Assembly (NCBI GenBank): GCA_033807775.1
Contig: CM066325.1
Coordinates: 19,835,301 to 19,899,300 of the forward strand
DNA from: Saussurea involucrata
Taxonomy: Eukaryota; Streptophyta; Magnoliopsida; Asterales; Asteraceae
Direction: 5' to 3'
Length of the DNA stretch: 64,000 nucleotides
Positions 30,801 through 41,945 of this stretch are shown here, piece after piece. A program made the position numbers and the translations under genes. Numbering within the stretch: the first letter of the stretch is position 1; each line of letters begins with the position of its first letter. The notes under the pieces were generated by a model, which saw only the letters and a list, made by a program, of their open reading frames with translations, was not told where the DNA came from and searched no databases.

Positions 30801-31967
30801 AAGCTTGACAGTAATGTCGAAAGGTGAAGTGTTGTGTAGATTGTCATTGATGTGTTTCAGGATAAGTTTAATTTGAGTAGGTGAACACTTCAACGATGGG
30901 TTTGGAGGTTCCTACTCTTAGTTACGTATAAGTATGGGGTGGTGAAGTAGTGAGGATGTGAGAGATGTTTGACGAACTGTGGTCTAGGTGGTCCGAGAAA
31001 AGGGAAATGTTATCCGTATAGACGATTGTTGGGTGGTGCAAGGTTGTGAATTGTCGGGATGTACAGGGTTGACCTTGTGCCAGGCTGTCAAGTGAGTGAT
31101 TGTTTCTTAGTAAATAAATCTCGTGTTGTAGCTAGGGGTGAGCACAGGTCGGGCCCAAAAAAGTCGAACCCGATCGGGTTTCGGGTGGACGGTTCAGGCC
31201 CCGAACCCCGACCGAAGTTACATTCCGGTTTCGGGTCACCTCGGGTTTCGGGTTCCTCGGTCGGGTCCAGCGGGTTAGGCCTGATCCCAAGCCCAATTGT
31301 CAAGCCCAGTTTTTTGGCTTTTTTGTTGTTTTCAGCCCAGTTTTTCAGCCAATTGCCAAGCCCAATTGTAATTTTTTGTTGTTTTCAGCCCAATTGAAAT
31401 AAATCAGCTTCTAATATCTAATTTAGAAATACAAAATTACAAATAATATTTCATAGATTTATAAATTATATTAAAAAAATATTTTTTTAAATGTTCGGGT
31501 TTCGGACGGGTTCGGGTATGGTAAAACCCAACCCAACCCGAACCGAAATAACCAAGAAAAAGTGTTGGGTTCGGTCCATTCGGGTTTTGGGGCTTCGGGT
31601 TCGGGCCGTTCGAATTTCGGGGCTTCGGGTTCGGTCGGGTATTTCGGGTTCGGTCGGGTTCTGCTCACCCCTAGTTGTAGCGGGGGATTCCGCCAAGTTC
31701 CTTCTTAAACGAAGTAAAGATGCATGAGAAGCCTTATTTAACCTACTATTGTTAAGACCGATCGAATAGGAACTGTAGCCTACGAGTTAGAGTACTGTAA
31801 GAACTGAAGGGAATGCATCCAATGTTCCATGTTTCGAATTTAATGAGGTGGTTGACTGAGTCAGAAGTGGCATTACCTTGGGGGAGTGTCAGTTGTGGTG
31901 TGGGCATGATACCCGCGTCTTTTCCAATAAGGAATTTCGGGGACGAAATTCTTTTAAGGGGGAGTGT
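27850..31967 (+). mobile_element. Element D interior, non-coding (LARD-like)
   Basis: Primer-binding site tggtatcagagcc near 27852, a leader shared with C and E, then about 3.6 kb aligning with the interior of C, including atgagtc(a/g)tctagaggtagctc and catgcatggcgttcttttatg. The gag start codon is followed by a stop within five codons. Relative to C it lacks about 290 bp near 30850 and carries a MITE at 31133-31673. The polypurine tract ttttaagggggagtgt precedes the 3' LTR. Confidence 0.8.
31133..31673. mobile_element. hAT-type MITE (541 bp) inside element D
   Basis: Perfect 12-bp terminal inverted repeats TAGGGGTGAGCA and TGCTCACCCCTA with a perfect 8-bp target duplication gttgtagc (31125-31132, 31674-31681). 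Both are hallmarks of the hAT superfamily. Subterminal regions are rich in cgggttcgggt words and the centre is AT-rich. No transposase. Element C lacks it at the matching site (near 23915), which gives the empty site. Confidence 0.95.
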
Positions 31968-32369
31968 TGTAACAACCGGGTTTTTCATAGAAAAAGTGAA
32001 AGTTTAGTGTCCTTTATGCAAGAAATGAAAGATAAGTTAAGGGACTATTTTGTTATTTTTGAAAGATATTTAAAGGCTCTAATCCCTAGGGCAGTTTCTT
32101 AGTTAGGAATCAGCATTTTGGTTTTTATGGGTGGTGTTGGCGGCTAGAAAAGGAAAGAGAGGAAGAAAAGAAGGTTTTGGGAAAAGAAATCATAGAAGAG
32201 AAGAATCAGCAAGGTAAACCCCTCAAATCTTACTGCTACTGATTGTTTAGTGCTTCTTTTCGTTGTGGTCTAAGTTCTTGGTAAGAAACCTGTGATTCCA
32301 TTGTGTTTTTCACCAAAATGTCTTTAAAGGTGTTTTTGGGGTTTTGGCTAGTAAGTATCGATTTAATGG
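31968..32369 (+). repeat. Element D 3' LTR, left part
   Basis: Matches 26125-26530. Interrupted by element E; TSD aatgg at 32365-32369 and 40612-40616. Confidence 0.93.
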
Positions 32370-34018
32370 TGTAACAACCCGTTCTGTCAAGTGCATAGTT
32401 TGGTGGCCAAAGTGGAAGAAATGAAAGTTTCATTCAAGGGGCTGTTTTGCAAATGTGGGAGTCATAAAAGGGACCAGATCCCTAGGGTTGCTAATCATTT
32501 TTATCTGTGTGGCAGCTGAGTACTGGGAGAAGAGGAAGAAGGCAGCGAGAGGAAGAAGGGATTGGACTGCAAATCCTTGAGGAAGAGACTCTATCTAGTA
32601 AGCAAATCCTCCTTCTTCATTTATTGTTGCTTATTGAAGTGGATAGATAAGTTAATTTCTGGTTTAGCAATCAATGTCTGTAGTTGGGTATCGATTATGA
32701 ACACAGTAGGAAGCCATGTTTGCTCTTGGGTTGGAAATCCAGAGAACCGATCGATTAGGAAGTGCCTAAGTGGGAAATGTATGAAATGAAATGGGAAAGA
32801 ATGTATAAAACCGCACATATTGGACCACATAGGAAGAAATGGGTGTTGAAAAACGATTGGAGTTGTCTTCTGCTCGTAATCGCGGGTACCGGGAGTCGTG
32901 AGTACCGGGAGTCGTGAGTACCGAGAGTCACGGGTACCGGGAGTCGTGAGTACCGGGAGTCGTGAGTACCGGGAGTCACGGGTACCGGGAGTCGTGAGTA
33001 CCGGGAGTCACGGGTACAGGGAGTCATGGGTACCGGGAGTCGATGGTACCGGGACTAGATGCAGACTCGGGCTTAACTGTTGGGCTACTGGAATTTAGCA
33101 AGCTTTAGAAGAGACCCACTAAGAAGCAAAGAATAGGATCGAATTAAGTGCATCTAATTGAATTCTAAATTTAATTACTAGGTGTACGGTCGAATCAAGG
33201 CAAGAGGTTAGGAAGACAATTTGCTATCAGGTGAGTTCCCTAACCCTTTTATGACGCAATGTGATAAATGTTTCTTTTACTGAGCATGGTTTGTTGAACA
33301 TGAAGAGTATGAAATGATATGCATGATTTTTCACGAATGATCTTATCTTAAATGAAAGAGATGTTTTAGCATGACACTATGAAAGACATGAGTTATGAAA
33401 AGCCTATTTTACATGTTGCATGAACATATGTGTACACTATGTGGAGTCAGTCTGCACTGTGGGATCAAAGAGAGGTTCTCGGGGTCTTAGGACTCTTGGT
33501 TATGTATGATAGACCGGTAGGGTGGAATTTGTTTTCATCCTATTCGGTAGAGGGGAATCCGAGGGGATTCCAAATGGCGTGAAGGGAGTCTGCTGGGGCC
33601 CTGATCGCAATATGTTATGTGATCCACAACACAGTGCAGTACCATGTTTGATGATGTGTTACAAATTGATCATAAATCTTTCAAATGTTTTCCAACTGTT
33701 TAAATATGTTGTTTTTTTGAGGGAATTCACTAGACCTTTTGGTCTAACCCTCGCTTTCAAAACTAAACCATTTTCAGGTAAGCGCGTAACAGGTTCTTCC
33801 AATAAGAACTAGGAAAAGAGAGAAACGAGGCATGGAGCTTAGAGAGACTCCAGTTTTTTTGGATATGGTAGTTCAGATAGTGCTCGGCTGTGGAATGTAG
33901 AGACTTCCGCTGTCAATTTTGCCTAGTTTAGTCACTGATGTTTAAAAAGACAAGTTTATTTATGTAATCCGAATGCTTATGTTATGTTATCGTATGTTTA
34001 TGAAATTGGGACGTTACA
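32370..34018 (+). repeat. Element E 5' LTR
   Basis: 1649 bp, about 96 bp longer than the 3' LTR because of extra minisatellite units. Confidence 0.94.
32880..33058 (+). repeat. LTR minisatellite, GTACCGGGAGTCGTGA type (5' LTR of E)
   Basis: About eleven units of roughly 15-16 bp, alternating gtgagtaccgggagtc and acgggtaccgggagtc. The 3' LTR (39570-39655) has only about five units. Confidence 0.92.
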
Positions 34019-34310
34019 AATGGTATCAGAGCCTTAGTTTAAGGGATTTAGGTGACCAATAGGGCCTAAACTTAAACTGTAAGGTGAGGGACACAGCCGA
34101 GACATAGGATTGCCTCTAGGAACGATCACTATAACTGCGCTAGGAAATAAGGTGCCAAGGACAAACATGTAAGGTAAGTTTGGGACTACACCTGGCCAGT
34201 GTAATTACGAACTTACAGGTACGCGCACGTGCTTAAACCTACCTTATATAGCAAACTGTTGTATCATAGCTAGCAAGGGTTAATTGTCGTTTTCTTTCAG
34301 CATTGGCGAA

Positions 34311-36152
34311 ATGGCTAGAAGGGATTTGAGGAGTAAGTCAGTACCGGCGGTACCAAGGGTTCAAGAGGAGGAGACCCTAAGAAGCGAACCAGCTAACCGC
34401 GGGAGGGGTCGTGGAAGAGGCCGTGGGGGAGGTCGCGGACGAGGTCGGGGAAGGACCAGAAGTATGGAAATTCCCGTTGGTCAAGAAGACTCCGTTCAGG
34501 AAAGTTCAGCCACCATTAGGAGAGGGGGTTCGACAAGGGGACGTGGTCGAGGTCGTGGATCTACTTACGTCACTCAGGAGAACCTGGCCGCTGAGCTCGG
34601 GAAAATTCAGGAGACCTTGCATGCTCTTCTCTCTAAGCACAATGAGTCAGCTTCGGGAAGTAAGGAAGCTAGTGAAAACAAGGAGAGTGCGGAATTGTCG
34701 AGTCCCGTGGAGACTGGCACTGGGAGCCACTCCAAAACAAGCTCCTTAGTGGTGAATGAGTCAGCAGCTAAAGGGTGTAGCTACAAGGCCTTTGCCTCAT
34801 GCAAGCCCCCTACTTTCAAGGGTGAGTGTGATCCAGTTCTGGCAATGAGATGGGTGAAGGAAATGGAGTTAGTGTTTGATACGTGCAAGTGTGCTGATGG
34901 GGATCGGGTAATGTTCGCCCTATCCATGTTAAAGGCTGAGGCAGTTTACTGGTGGGATGCCGAGACCGGGGGAAAAGGTTCGGCAATGGCCAAGGGAATG
35001 TTGTGGGAAGCTTTTGTGGACAGGTTTCAGGCTCAGTTCTGCCCGTTGGCGGCGGTGAAAAGGTTGGAAGAAGAGTTCTTGGGGCTGGAACAGGGAAGTA
35101 TGACCGTGCGAGAGTATACTACCAAATTCATCGAAAAGTCTCGGTTTGCAGATCTGTATGTGCCCACGGAGGGACGTCGGGTGGAACGTTTCATTCACGG
35201 GTTGAAAGGTAGCATCCGAGAGTTAGTTCTGGCAAGAAACCCCGCTACTTTCCAAGCGGCCATTAATGCGGCCGAGATGATCGAGAAGGAAAAGGTTCGT
35301 CAAACGACTGAGAGAAGTGGGGATAAGCGTAAATGGGAGGGGCCGAGTAACGATTCGAGGAAAGGAAAAGTGCTCCGCCCAGAAAACCGTACTAGTAAGG
35401 ATCCAACCAGCAAATCGTGCGGTAAGTGTAACAAAGTACACCGCGGAGAGTGCATGGCAGGATCAAACTCGTGCTACCGTTGTGGGGTGCCCGGCCATAT
35501 GTCGAAAGATTGTCCCAGGGGGAAAACATGTCATCAGTGTGGAACGGTGGGTCATGTGCGTTATGACTGCCCACAATTGAGGAAGGATGGATCAGCTCAG
35601 TATGGAAATCGTCAGGGAGGAAGAGGCAGTGATAAGGGAGCGGAACCGGTGCGTCCGAAGGGACGTGCATTCCGCATGACTACAGAAGAGGCTGAGGAAG
35701 TTCCAGACGTGGTGGCAGGTACGTTTCTAGTGAACTCTCTATGTGCCAAGGTGTTATTTGATTCCGGAGCAAATCGCTCCTTTGTATCGCATGCTTTTAT
35801 GAAACGTTTGGGGGTGAGGCCTAGACACTTGGAGAGAGCACTAGAAGTAGAAACTGCAAATGACAATTGGGTGTATGTTAAGGAGGTAGTAGAGGATTGT
35901 GTCATAGATATAGAAGGGAGGTTAGTGTCAATGAAATTGTATCCTATGGAAATGGGAGAGTTCGACATAGTGTTGGGAATGGACTGGTTAGCAGCGAACG
36001 AAGCGACTATCGTTTGTAAAAAGAAACTGGTCAGGATTCGGTTACCTGACGGGAATTCCGTAGTGATCTATGGGAATCGCCGTGATAGGAGAACTAGCCT
36101 TATCTCATTGATCAAAGCTACTAAGTGCTTGAGGAAGGGGTGTCAAGGGTAA
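34311..36152 (+). CDS. gag: Element E Gag and protease, 613 aa
   Basis: I start at the ATG at 34311 (MARRDLRSK) because the same codon context is conserved in element C. Residues 30-48 form an RG-rich basic run. A retrotransposon gag domain spans about 160-325 (FKGECDPVLAMRWVKEME, WEAFVDRFQAQFCP). Two CCHC knuckles follow: C388-C391-H396-C401 and C407-C410-H415-C420. The aspartic protease motif is LFDSGANRSFVS (D484). The frame stops at 36150-36152 within the protease-RT linker, and homology continues one frame over. Gag assembles particles and the protease processes the polyprotein. Confidence 0.93.
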   Translation: MARRDLRSKSVPAVPRVQEEETLRSEPANRGRGRGRGRGGGRGRGRGRTRSMEIPVGQEDSVQESSATIRRGGSTRGRGRGRGSTYVTQENLAAELGKIQETLHALLSKHNESASGSKEASENKESAELSSPVETGTGSHSKTSSLVVNESAAKGCSYKAFASCKPPTFKGECDPVLAMRWVKEMELVFDTCKCADGDRVMFALSMLKAEAVYWWDAETGGKGSAMAKGMLWEAFVDRFQAQFCPLAAVKRLEEEFLGLEQGSMTVREYTTKFIEKSRFADLYVPTEGRRVERFIHGLKGSIRELVLARNPATFQAAINAAEMIEKEKVRQTTERSGDKRKWEGPSNDSRKGKVLRPENRTSKDPTSKSCGKCNKVHRGECMAGSNSCYRCGVPGHMSKDCPRGKTCHQCGTVGHVRYDCPQLRKDGSAQYGNRQGGRGSDKGAEPVRPKGRAFRMTTEEAEEVPDVVAGTFLVNSLCAKVLFDSGANRSFVSHAFMKRLGVRPRHLERALEVETANDNWVYVKEVVEDCVIDIEGRLVSMKLYPMEMGEFDIVLGMDWLAANEATIVCKKKLVRIRLPDGNSVVIYGNRRDRRTSLISLIKATKCLRKGCQG

Positions 36153-36153
36153 G

Positions 36154-39021
36154 GCGTACGTGCTGGACGCCAAGAAAGAGAAGCGTGAGTTGGGTGTTGC
36201 GCGTGTAGTAAATGAGTTCCCGGAAGTATTTCCAGATGATCTAACAAGTTTACCTGCGGACCGTCAGATCGAGTTCAGAATTGACCTAATGCCCGGAGCT
36301 GCACCTATTGCCCGCGCACCGTATAGATTAGCGCCGTCGGAGATGAAGGAAATGGCGACGCAGTTGCAGGAGTTGTTGGACAAGGGATTCGTCAGACCAA
36401 GTACGTCTCCATGGGGAGCACCTGTGCTCTTCGTGAAGAAAAAGGATGGTACTATGCGAATGTGCATAGATTACCGAGAACTCAACAAGGTCACGATCAA
36501 GAATAAGTACCCGATTCCGAGAATCGACGACCTGTTCGATCAGTTGCAGGGAGCCAGTTACTTCTCCAAGATCGATCTGAGGTCAGGGTATCATCAACTC
36601 AAGGTAAGGGAGGAGGATGTGCCGAAGACTGCGTTCCGAACCAGGTATGGACACTACGAATTCTTGGTGATGTCGTTCGGGTTAACCAACGCCCCGACAG
36701 CATTCATGGATTTGATGAATAGGGTATGCCAACCCTATTTAGATCAGTTCGTGATAGTGTTCATAGATGATATCCGGATATTCTCAAAGTCGGAAGCGGA
36801 GCACGTTAGTCACCTTCGTACAATCCTCGAGCTTTTAAAGCGAGAGAAGTTGTATGCAAAGTTTTCCAAGTGCGAGTTTTGGTTGAGGGAAGTGGAATTC
36901 CTCGGACACGTGGTGTCTGAGAAGGGGATCATGGTCGATCCGTCTAAGATCGAAGCCATCCGAGATTGGGAGCAACCGAAGAATCCGTCGGAGGTTCGGA
37001 GTTTCCTCGGACTGGCGGGGTACTACCGGAAGTTCATCAAAGACTTCTCGCGTATTGCCACGCCACTGACCTCTCTGACGAAGAAGAATGTCAAGTTCGG
37101 CTGGTTAGCAAATCAAGAAGAGGCATTTCAGAAGTTGAAGGACATGCTAAGTAGTGCGCCGGTTTTGTCATTACCGGACGGCTCCGACGATTTCGTGGTT
37201 TTCAGTGACGCATCAAAGCTCGGCTTGGGCTGCGTACTCATGCAGCGGGTGAAAGTGATCGCATATGCCTCGCGGCAGTTAAAGGATCACGAGGTTCGAT
37301 ACCCCACTCACGATTTAGAACTAGCGGCAGTGGTTTTTGCTTTGAAGATTTGGCGTCATTACCTGTATGGGACAAAGTGCCAGATCTTCACGGACCATAA
37401 GAGTTTATGTCATCTCTTCGACCAAAAAGAGTTGAATATGCGTCAAAGAAGGTGGATTGAATTGTTGACTGATTACGACTGTAAGATTGAATATCACCCA
37501 GGGAAAGCAAACGTAGTGGCGGACGCCTTGAGTCGTAAGGAAAGAAGTGAGATTCCAAGCATTGTGGCTTTGAGAGCCGTGGTGACGTTTAATTTAATTG
37601 CGGAAATAAAGAAATGTCAAGTTGAAGCGCTCGAAGCCGGAAACCTTAAGACGGAAAGAATGGTAGGACAATTGTGCTCGTTACAGGAAGATAGTCGAGG
37701 GGTGAAGTGTCTTAGGGGAAGGATCTGGGTTCCAAAACTTGGAGAACTCCGGAAGCTGATACTAGAGGAAGCTCACAAGTCCAAGTACACGATTCACCCC
37801 GGATCTAACAAGATGTACAGAGATCTGCGTCGAGACTATTGGTGGCCTGGAATGAAAAAGGACGTAGCTCATTTTGTGGAGACCTGTGCAACGTGTTCGA
37901 GGGTTAAAATTGAGCACCAACGACCGTACGGGAAACTTCAGCCTTTAGAGATACCTATGTGGAAGTGGGATCAAATTACGATGGACTTCGTGACCCATTT
38001 GCCTAAGACTCCAAAGGGTTATGACGCCATATGGGTGATTGTGGACCGCCTCACGAAGTCGGCACACTTTTTACCTATTCGCGAGTCCTACTCGATGGAG
38101 CAGTTAGCCAAGTTGTATATTAATGAGATTGTAACCCGGCATGGGGTGCCTTCAGCGATAGTATCTGACCGAGACAGCAGATTTACCTCTACGTTTTGGA
38201 GGAGTTTCCAAAGAGAAATGGGATCGCAGATAAAGATGAGTACTGCTTATCATCCTCAGACCGATGGTCAGAGCGAGAGAACGATCCAGACATTAGAAGA
38301 TATGTTGAGAGCGTACGTTTTGGATTTCCAAGGCTCATGGAAAAAGCATCTACCATTGATCGAGTTTGCTTATAATAATAGCTATCACTCGAGCATCAAG
38401 GCAGCGCCGTTTGAAGCACTCTATGGTAGGAAATGCCGGACGCCTTTGTGTTGGAATGAGGTGGGAGATAGACAGTTGACTGGACCAGAAATCGTCCAGT
38501 TGACTTCCGACAAGATTGTCCTGGTGCGAGAGAGATTGAAAGTCGCTCGCGACCGTCAGAAGAGTTACGCGGATAAGAGACGAAAAGACATAGAGTTTCA
38601 GGTCGGGGATTTTGTTTTGCTTAAGGTGTCCCCGTGGAAGGGAGTTGTACGGTTTGGGAAACGAGGGAAACTAAGCCCACGTTACATCGGACCGTTCGAG
38701 ATTACAGAACGAATTGGGGAAGTGGCGTATAGACTGGATTTGCCGGAAGAACTGCAAGGCATTCATAATGCGTTTCATGTATCTAATCTCCGGAAATGTT
38801 TAGCCGATGTGACCAAAGCGGTGCCGTTAGACGACATTAAGGTGGATGAGAAACTGAGTTACGTGGAGGAACCGGAAGCCATCACTGACGTTAGGATAAG
38901 GAAGTCACGGAATAGGGAGACTAAACTGGTAAAGGTGCAATGGCGACACCACAAGGGCCCCGAGGCAACTTGGGAATTGGAGTCGGAGATGAAAGATAAG
39001 TACCCGCTTCTCTTCCAATAA
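36154..39021 (+). CDS. pol: Element E RT, RNaseH, integrase and chromodomain
   Basis: No in-frame ATG starts this frame; it must be read by frame change from gag or is disabled. Numbering from the GTG at 36160: RT with the KIDLRSGYHQ block (137-146) and active site FIDD (201-204). RNaseH with D350, E387 and D412. Integrase zinc-binding H539, H546, C576, C579. Integrase core D609, D670, E706 with 35-residue spacing. The GPFEI/HNAFHVSNL block and a C-terminal chromodomain (about 895-953, EPEAITDVRIRK to PEATWELE) follow. Chromodomains steer integration to modified chromatin in this lineage. All catalytic residues are present. Confidence 0.93.
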   Translation, partial: AYVLDAKKEKRELGVARVVNEFPEVFPDDLTSLPADRQIEFRIDLMPGAAPIARAPYRLAPSEMKEMATQLQELLDKGFVRPSTSPWGAPVLFVKKKDGTMRMCIDYRELNKVTIKNKYPIPRIDDLFDQLQGASYFSKIDLRSGYHQLKVREEDVPKTAFRTRYGHYEFLVMSFGLTNAPTAFMDLMNRVCQPYLDQFVIVFIDDIRIFSKSEAEHVSHLRTILELLKREKLYAKFSKCEFWLREVEFLGHVVSEKGIMVDPSKIEAIRDWEQPKNPSEVRSFLGLAGYYRKFIKDFSRIATPLTSLTKKNVKFGWLANQEEAFQKLKDMLSSAPVLSLPDGSDDFVVFSDASKLGLGCVLMQRVKVIAYASRQLKDHEVRYPTHDLELAAVVFALKIWRHYLYGTKCQIFTDHKSLCHLFDQKELNMRQRRWIELLTDYDCKIEYHPGKANVVADALSRKERSEIPSIVALRAVVTFNLIAEIKKCQVEALEAGNLKTERMVGQLCSLQEDSRGVKCLRGRIWVPKLGELRKLILEEAHKSKYTIHPGSNKMYRDLRRDYWWPGMKKDVAHFVETCATCSRVKIEHQRPYGKLQPLEIPMWKWDQITMDFVTHLPKTPKGYDAIWVIVDRLTKSAHFLPIRESYSMEQLAKLYINEIVTRHGVPSAIVSDRDSRFTSTFWRSFQREMGSQIKMSTAYHPQTDGQSERTIQTLEDMLRAYVLDFQGSWKKHLPLIEFAYNNSYHSSIKAAPFEALYGRKCRTPLCWNEVGDRQLTGPEIVQLTSDKIVLVRERLKVARDRQKSYADKRRKDIEFQVGDFVLLKVSPWKGVVRFGKRGKLSPRYIGPFEITERIGEVAYRLDLPEELQGIHNAFHVSNLRKCLADVTKAVPLDDIKVDEKLSYVEEPEAITDVRIRKSRNRETKLVKVQWRHHKGPEATWELESEMKDKYPLLFQ

Positions 39022-39040
39022 GGAATTCCGGGGACGGAAT

Positions 39041-39058
39041 TCTTTTAAGGGGGAGTGT
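39041..39058 (+). other. Polypurine tract of element E
   Basis: cttttaagggggagtgt directly before the 3' LTR; the same tract precedes the 3' LTRs of C and D. Confidence 0.88.
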
Positions 39059-40611
39059 TGTAACAACCCGTTCTGTCAAGTGCATAGTTTGGTGGCCAAA
39101 GTGGAAGAAATGAAAGTTTCATTCAAGGGGCTGTTTTGCAAATGTGGGAGTCATAAAAGGGACCAGATCACTAGGGTTGCTAATCATTTTTATCTGTGTG
39201 GCGGTTGAGTACTGGGAGAAGAGGAAGAAGGCAGCGAGAGGAAGAAGGGATTGGACTGCAAATCCTTGAGGAATAGACTCTATCTAGTAAGCAAATCCTC
39301 CTTCTTCATTTATTGTTGCTTATTGAAATGGATAGATAAGTTAATTTCTGGTTTAGCAATCAATGTATGTAGTTGGGTATCGATTATGAACACAGTAGGA
39401 AGCCATGTTTGCTCTTGGGTTGGAAATCTAGAGAACCGATCGATTAGGAAGTGCCTAAGTAGGAAATGTATGAAATGAAGTGGGAAAGAATGTATAAAAC
39501 CGCACATATTGGACCACATAGGAAGAAATGGGTGTTGAAAAACGATTAGAGTTGTCTTCTGCTCGTAATCGCGGGTACCGGGAGTCGTGAGTACCGGGAA
39601 TCGTGAGTACCGGGAGTCATGGGTACCGGGAGTCGATGGTACCGGGACTAGATGCAGACTCGGGCTTAACTGTTGGGCTACTGGAATTTAGCAAGCTTTA
39701 GAAGAGACCCACTAAGAAGCAAAGAATAGGATCGAATTAAGTGCATCTAATTGAATTCTAAATTTAATTACTAGGTGTACGGTCGAATCAAGGCAAGAGG
39801 TTAGGAAGACAATTTGCTATCAGGTGAGTTCCCTAACCCTTTTATGACGCAATGTGATAAATGTTTCTTTTACTGAGCATGGTTTGTTGAACATGAAGAG
39901 TATGAAATGATATGCATGATTTTTCACGAATGATCTTATCTTAAATGAAAGAGATGTTTTAGCATGACACTATGAAAGACATGAGTTATGAAAAGCCTAT
40001 TTTACATGTTGCATGAACATATGTGTACACTATGTGGAGTCAGTCTGCACTGTGGGATCAAAGAGAGGTTCTCGGGGTCTTAGGACTCTTGGTTATGTAT
40101 GATAGACCGGTAGGGTGGAATTTGTTTTCATCCTATTCGGTAGAGGGGAATCCGAGGGGATTCCAAATGGCGTGAAGGGAGTCTGCTGGGGCCCTGATCG
40201 CAATATGTTATGTGATCCACAACACAGTGCAGTACCATGTTTGATGATGTGTTACAAATTGATCATAAATCTTTCAAATGTTTTCCAACTGTTTAAATAT
40301 GTTGTTTTTTTGAGGGAATTCACTAGACCTTTTGGTCTAACCCTCGCTTTCAAAACTAAACCATTTTCAGGTAAGCGCGTAACAGGTTCTTCCAATAAGA
40401 ACTAGGAAAAGAGAGAAACGAGGCATGGAGCTTAGAGAGACTCCAGTTTTTTTGGATATGGTAGTTCAGATAGTGCTCGGCTGTGGAATGTAGAGACTTC
40501 CACTGTCAATTTTGCCTAGTTTAGTCACTGATGTTTAAAAAGACAAGTTTATTTATGTAATCCGAATGCTTATGTTATGTTATCGTATGTTTATGAAATT
40601 GGGACGTTACA
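39059..40611 (+). repeat. Element E 3' LTR
   Basis: 1553 bp, TGTAACAACCCG to GACGTTACA. About ten visible substitutions from the 5' LTR, for example c/a at 39171 and a/g at 39202. Confidence 0.94.
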
Positions 40612-40616
40612 AATGG

Positions 40617-41940
40617 TAAGAAAGTGGATTAAGTGGATGTTTAGGTTTGGTGGATGAACCCTTAGGTTTGTCTAACCAAATTAATGGCAGAAAATGGGTT
40701 CAATGATCACTTTTAGACTTTTGTTTTCGAACAGCTGTGGTTTCCGGACGATAGAGGTTCTTGATGTTCAGTAGTTTCCGGATAGAATACAGGTATCCGG
40801 GTAGTATTGCCTTGGTAGTTTCCGGATGTATGTCTTTCCGGATAAAGGGTTTCCGGGTGTTAGTACCCGGTAAAGGGTGTGTCCAGAATGTCCTAGTATC
40901 CGGACAGTTCGGATATCCGGAAAGTCGGGGTATCCGGACAGTTCGGGTATCCGGGATGTTGGGGCATCCGGACAGGGGAGTATCCGGATTTTGTTAGTGT
41001 CCGGACTGTGTCAGCTGTGCAGTTGGGTCAGACCGTCTGAACTGATATGAATCTAATGCCTTAGGTGTTCGTTTGGTTTAGCTTGGAGATATCTAAGGAG
41101 TGCGTTCAACGCTAGCCAAGGTGAGTGCCTTAAACCTTTTTACGACATAAAGTGTTAAATGTTTTAACTGATTATGGTTTCATTCACGAGCATGAACTGT
41201 TTGTAACTATTACGCATATTTTTCCATGAACTACCTGTTTTACTTGAGAAAGCTTATTTGACATGATGAAATGGGAATGATGATTTACAAAGATTTAAAG
41301 TTGCATGTTTTATGAAATGATCGAGGTGCTATGTGGAGTCGGTCTGCACTGTGGGATCAGAGAGGGATCCTCGGGATCTGATGATCCCTTGGATATGTAT
41401 GACAGACCGGTAGGTTGGAATTCGTTTCCTCCTATTCGGGTAGAGGGGAGTCTGCGGAGGCTCCGGGAAGGGGAGTCTGCGTAGGCTCTGGAAAGGGCGA
41501 GAGGGGAGCCTGCTGGGGCCCCGATCGCGGAATGTTTATGTGATCCATTACACAGTGTAGTACCATGCTTGATGATGTGTTACGGATGCTTTATAAATAT
41601 TTTATAAGTGTTTTCCATACCGTTACATGTTGATTTCGGAGTGAATTCGCTAGACCTTTTGGTCGAACCCTCGCTTTTCAAAAACTAAACCATTTTCAGG
41701 TAAGCGTACAATGGGTTCTTCTAGTAAGAACTAGGAGTGATGGCAAGAAGGACTTGGGGACTAGAGCGACTCCAGAGTTTTGATTTTATTAACCATAGAT
41801 GTAGCTCTCGGCTGTGGATTTAGAGACTTCCGCTGTCAATTTTGTTTAGTATTATGAATCAAGGAATTAAAGACATGTTTATTTTGTAATTCGAATGCTT
41901 ATTCTATGTTATTGGTTGGTTTATGTTTTGGGACGTTACA
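40617..41940 (+). repeat. Element D 3' LTR, right part
   Basis: Resumes after the TSD copy aatgg at 40612-40616, matches 26531-27849, and includes the TATCCGG minisatellite at 40745-41020. Confidence 0.93.
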
Positions 41941-41945
41941 TAAGA

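Larger units (their letters stand above)
32370..40611 (+). mobile_element. Gypsy chromovirus element E (Tekay/Del-like), nearly intact
   Basis: 8.2 kb with TSD aatgg. 5' LTR 32370-34018, primer-binding site tggtatcagagcc at 34021, gag-protease 34311-36152, RT-RNaseH-integrase-chromodomain to 39021, polypurine tract 39041-39058, 3' LTR 39059-40611. Integrase lies downstream of RT, the gypsy order. The LTRs differ by roughly ten substitutions plus minisatellite copy number, so it is younger than D but older than B. One frame change separates gag-protease from RT. Confidence 0.95.
26125..41940 (+). mobile_element. Gypsy element D, non-coding, with element E nested in its 3' LTR
   Basis: Bounded by the 5-bp TSD taaga (26120-26124, 41941-41945). 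5' LTR 26125-27849, interior 27850-31967, 3' LTR 31968-32369 plus 40617-41940. Without E it is about 7.6 kb. It belongs to the same LTR family as C and E but forms a distinct subfamily, with TATCCGG rather than TACCGGG minisatellites. No open gag or pol. Confidence 0.92.

Noticed and set aside
36160..36162. GTG as the start codon of the RT frame of element E
   Set aside because: Nuclear plant genes do not use GTG as a normal start. Homology continues upstream across the frame change.
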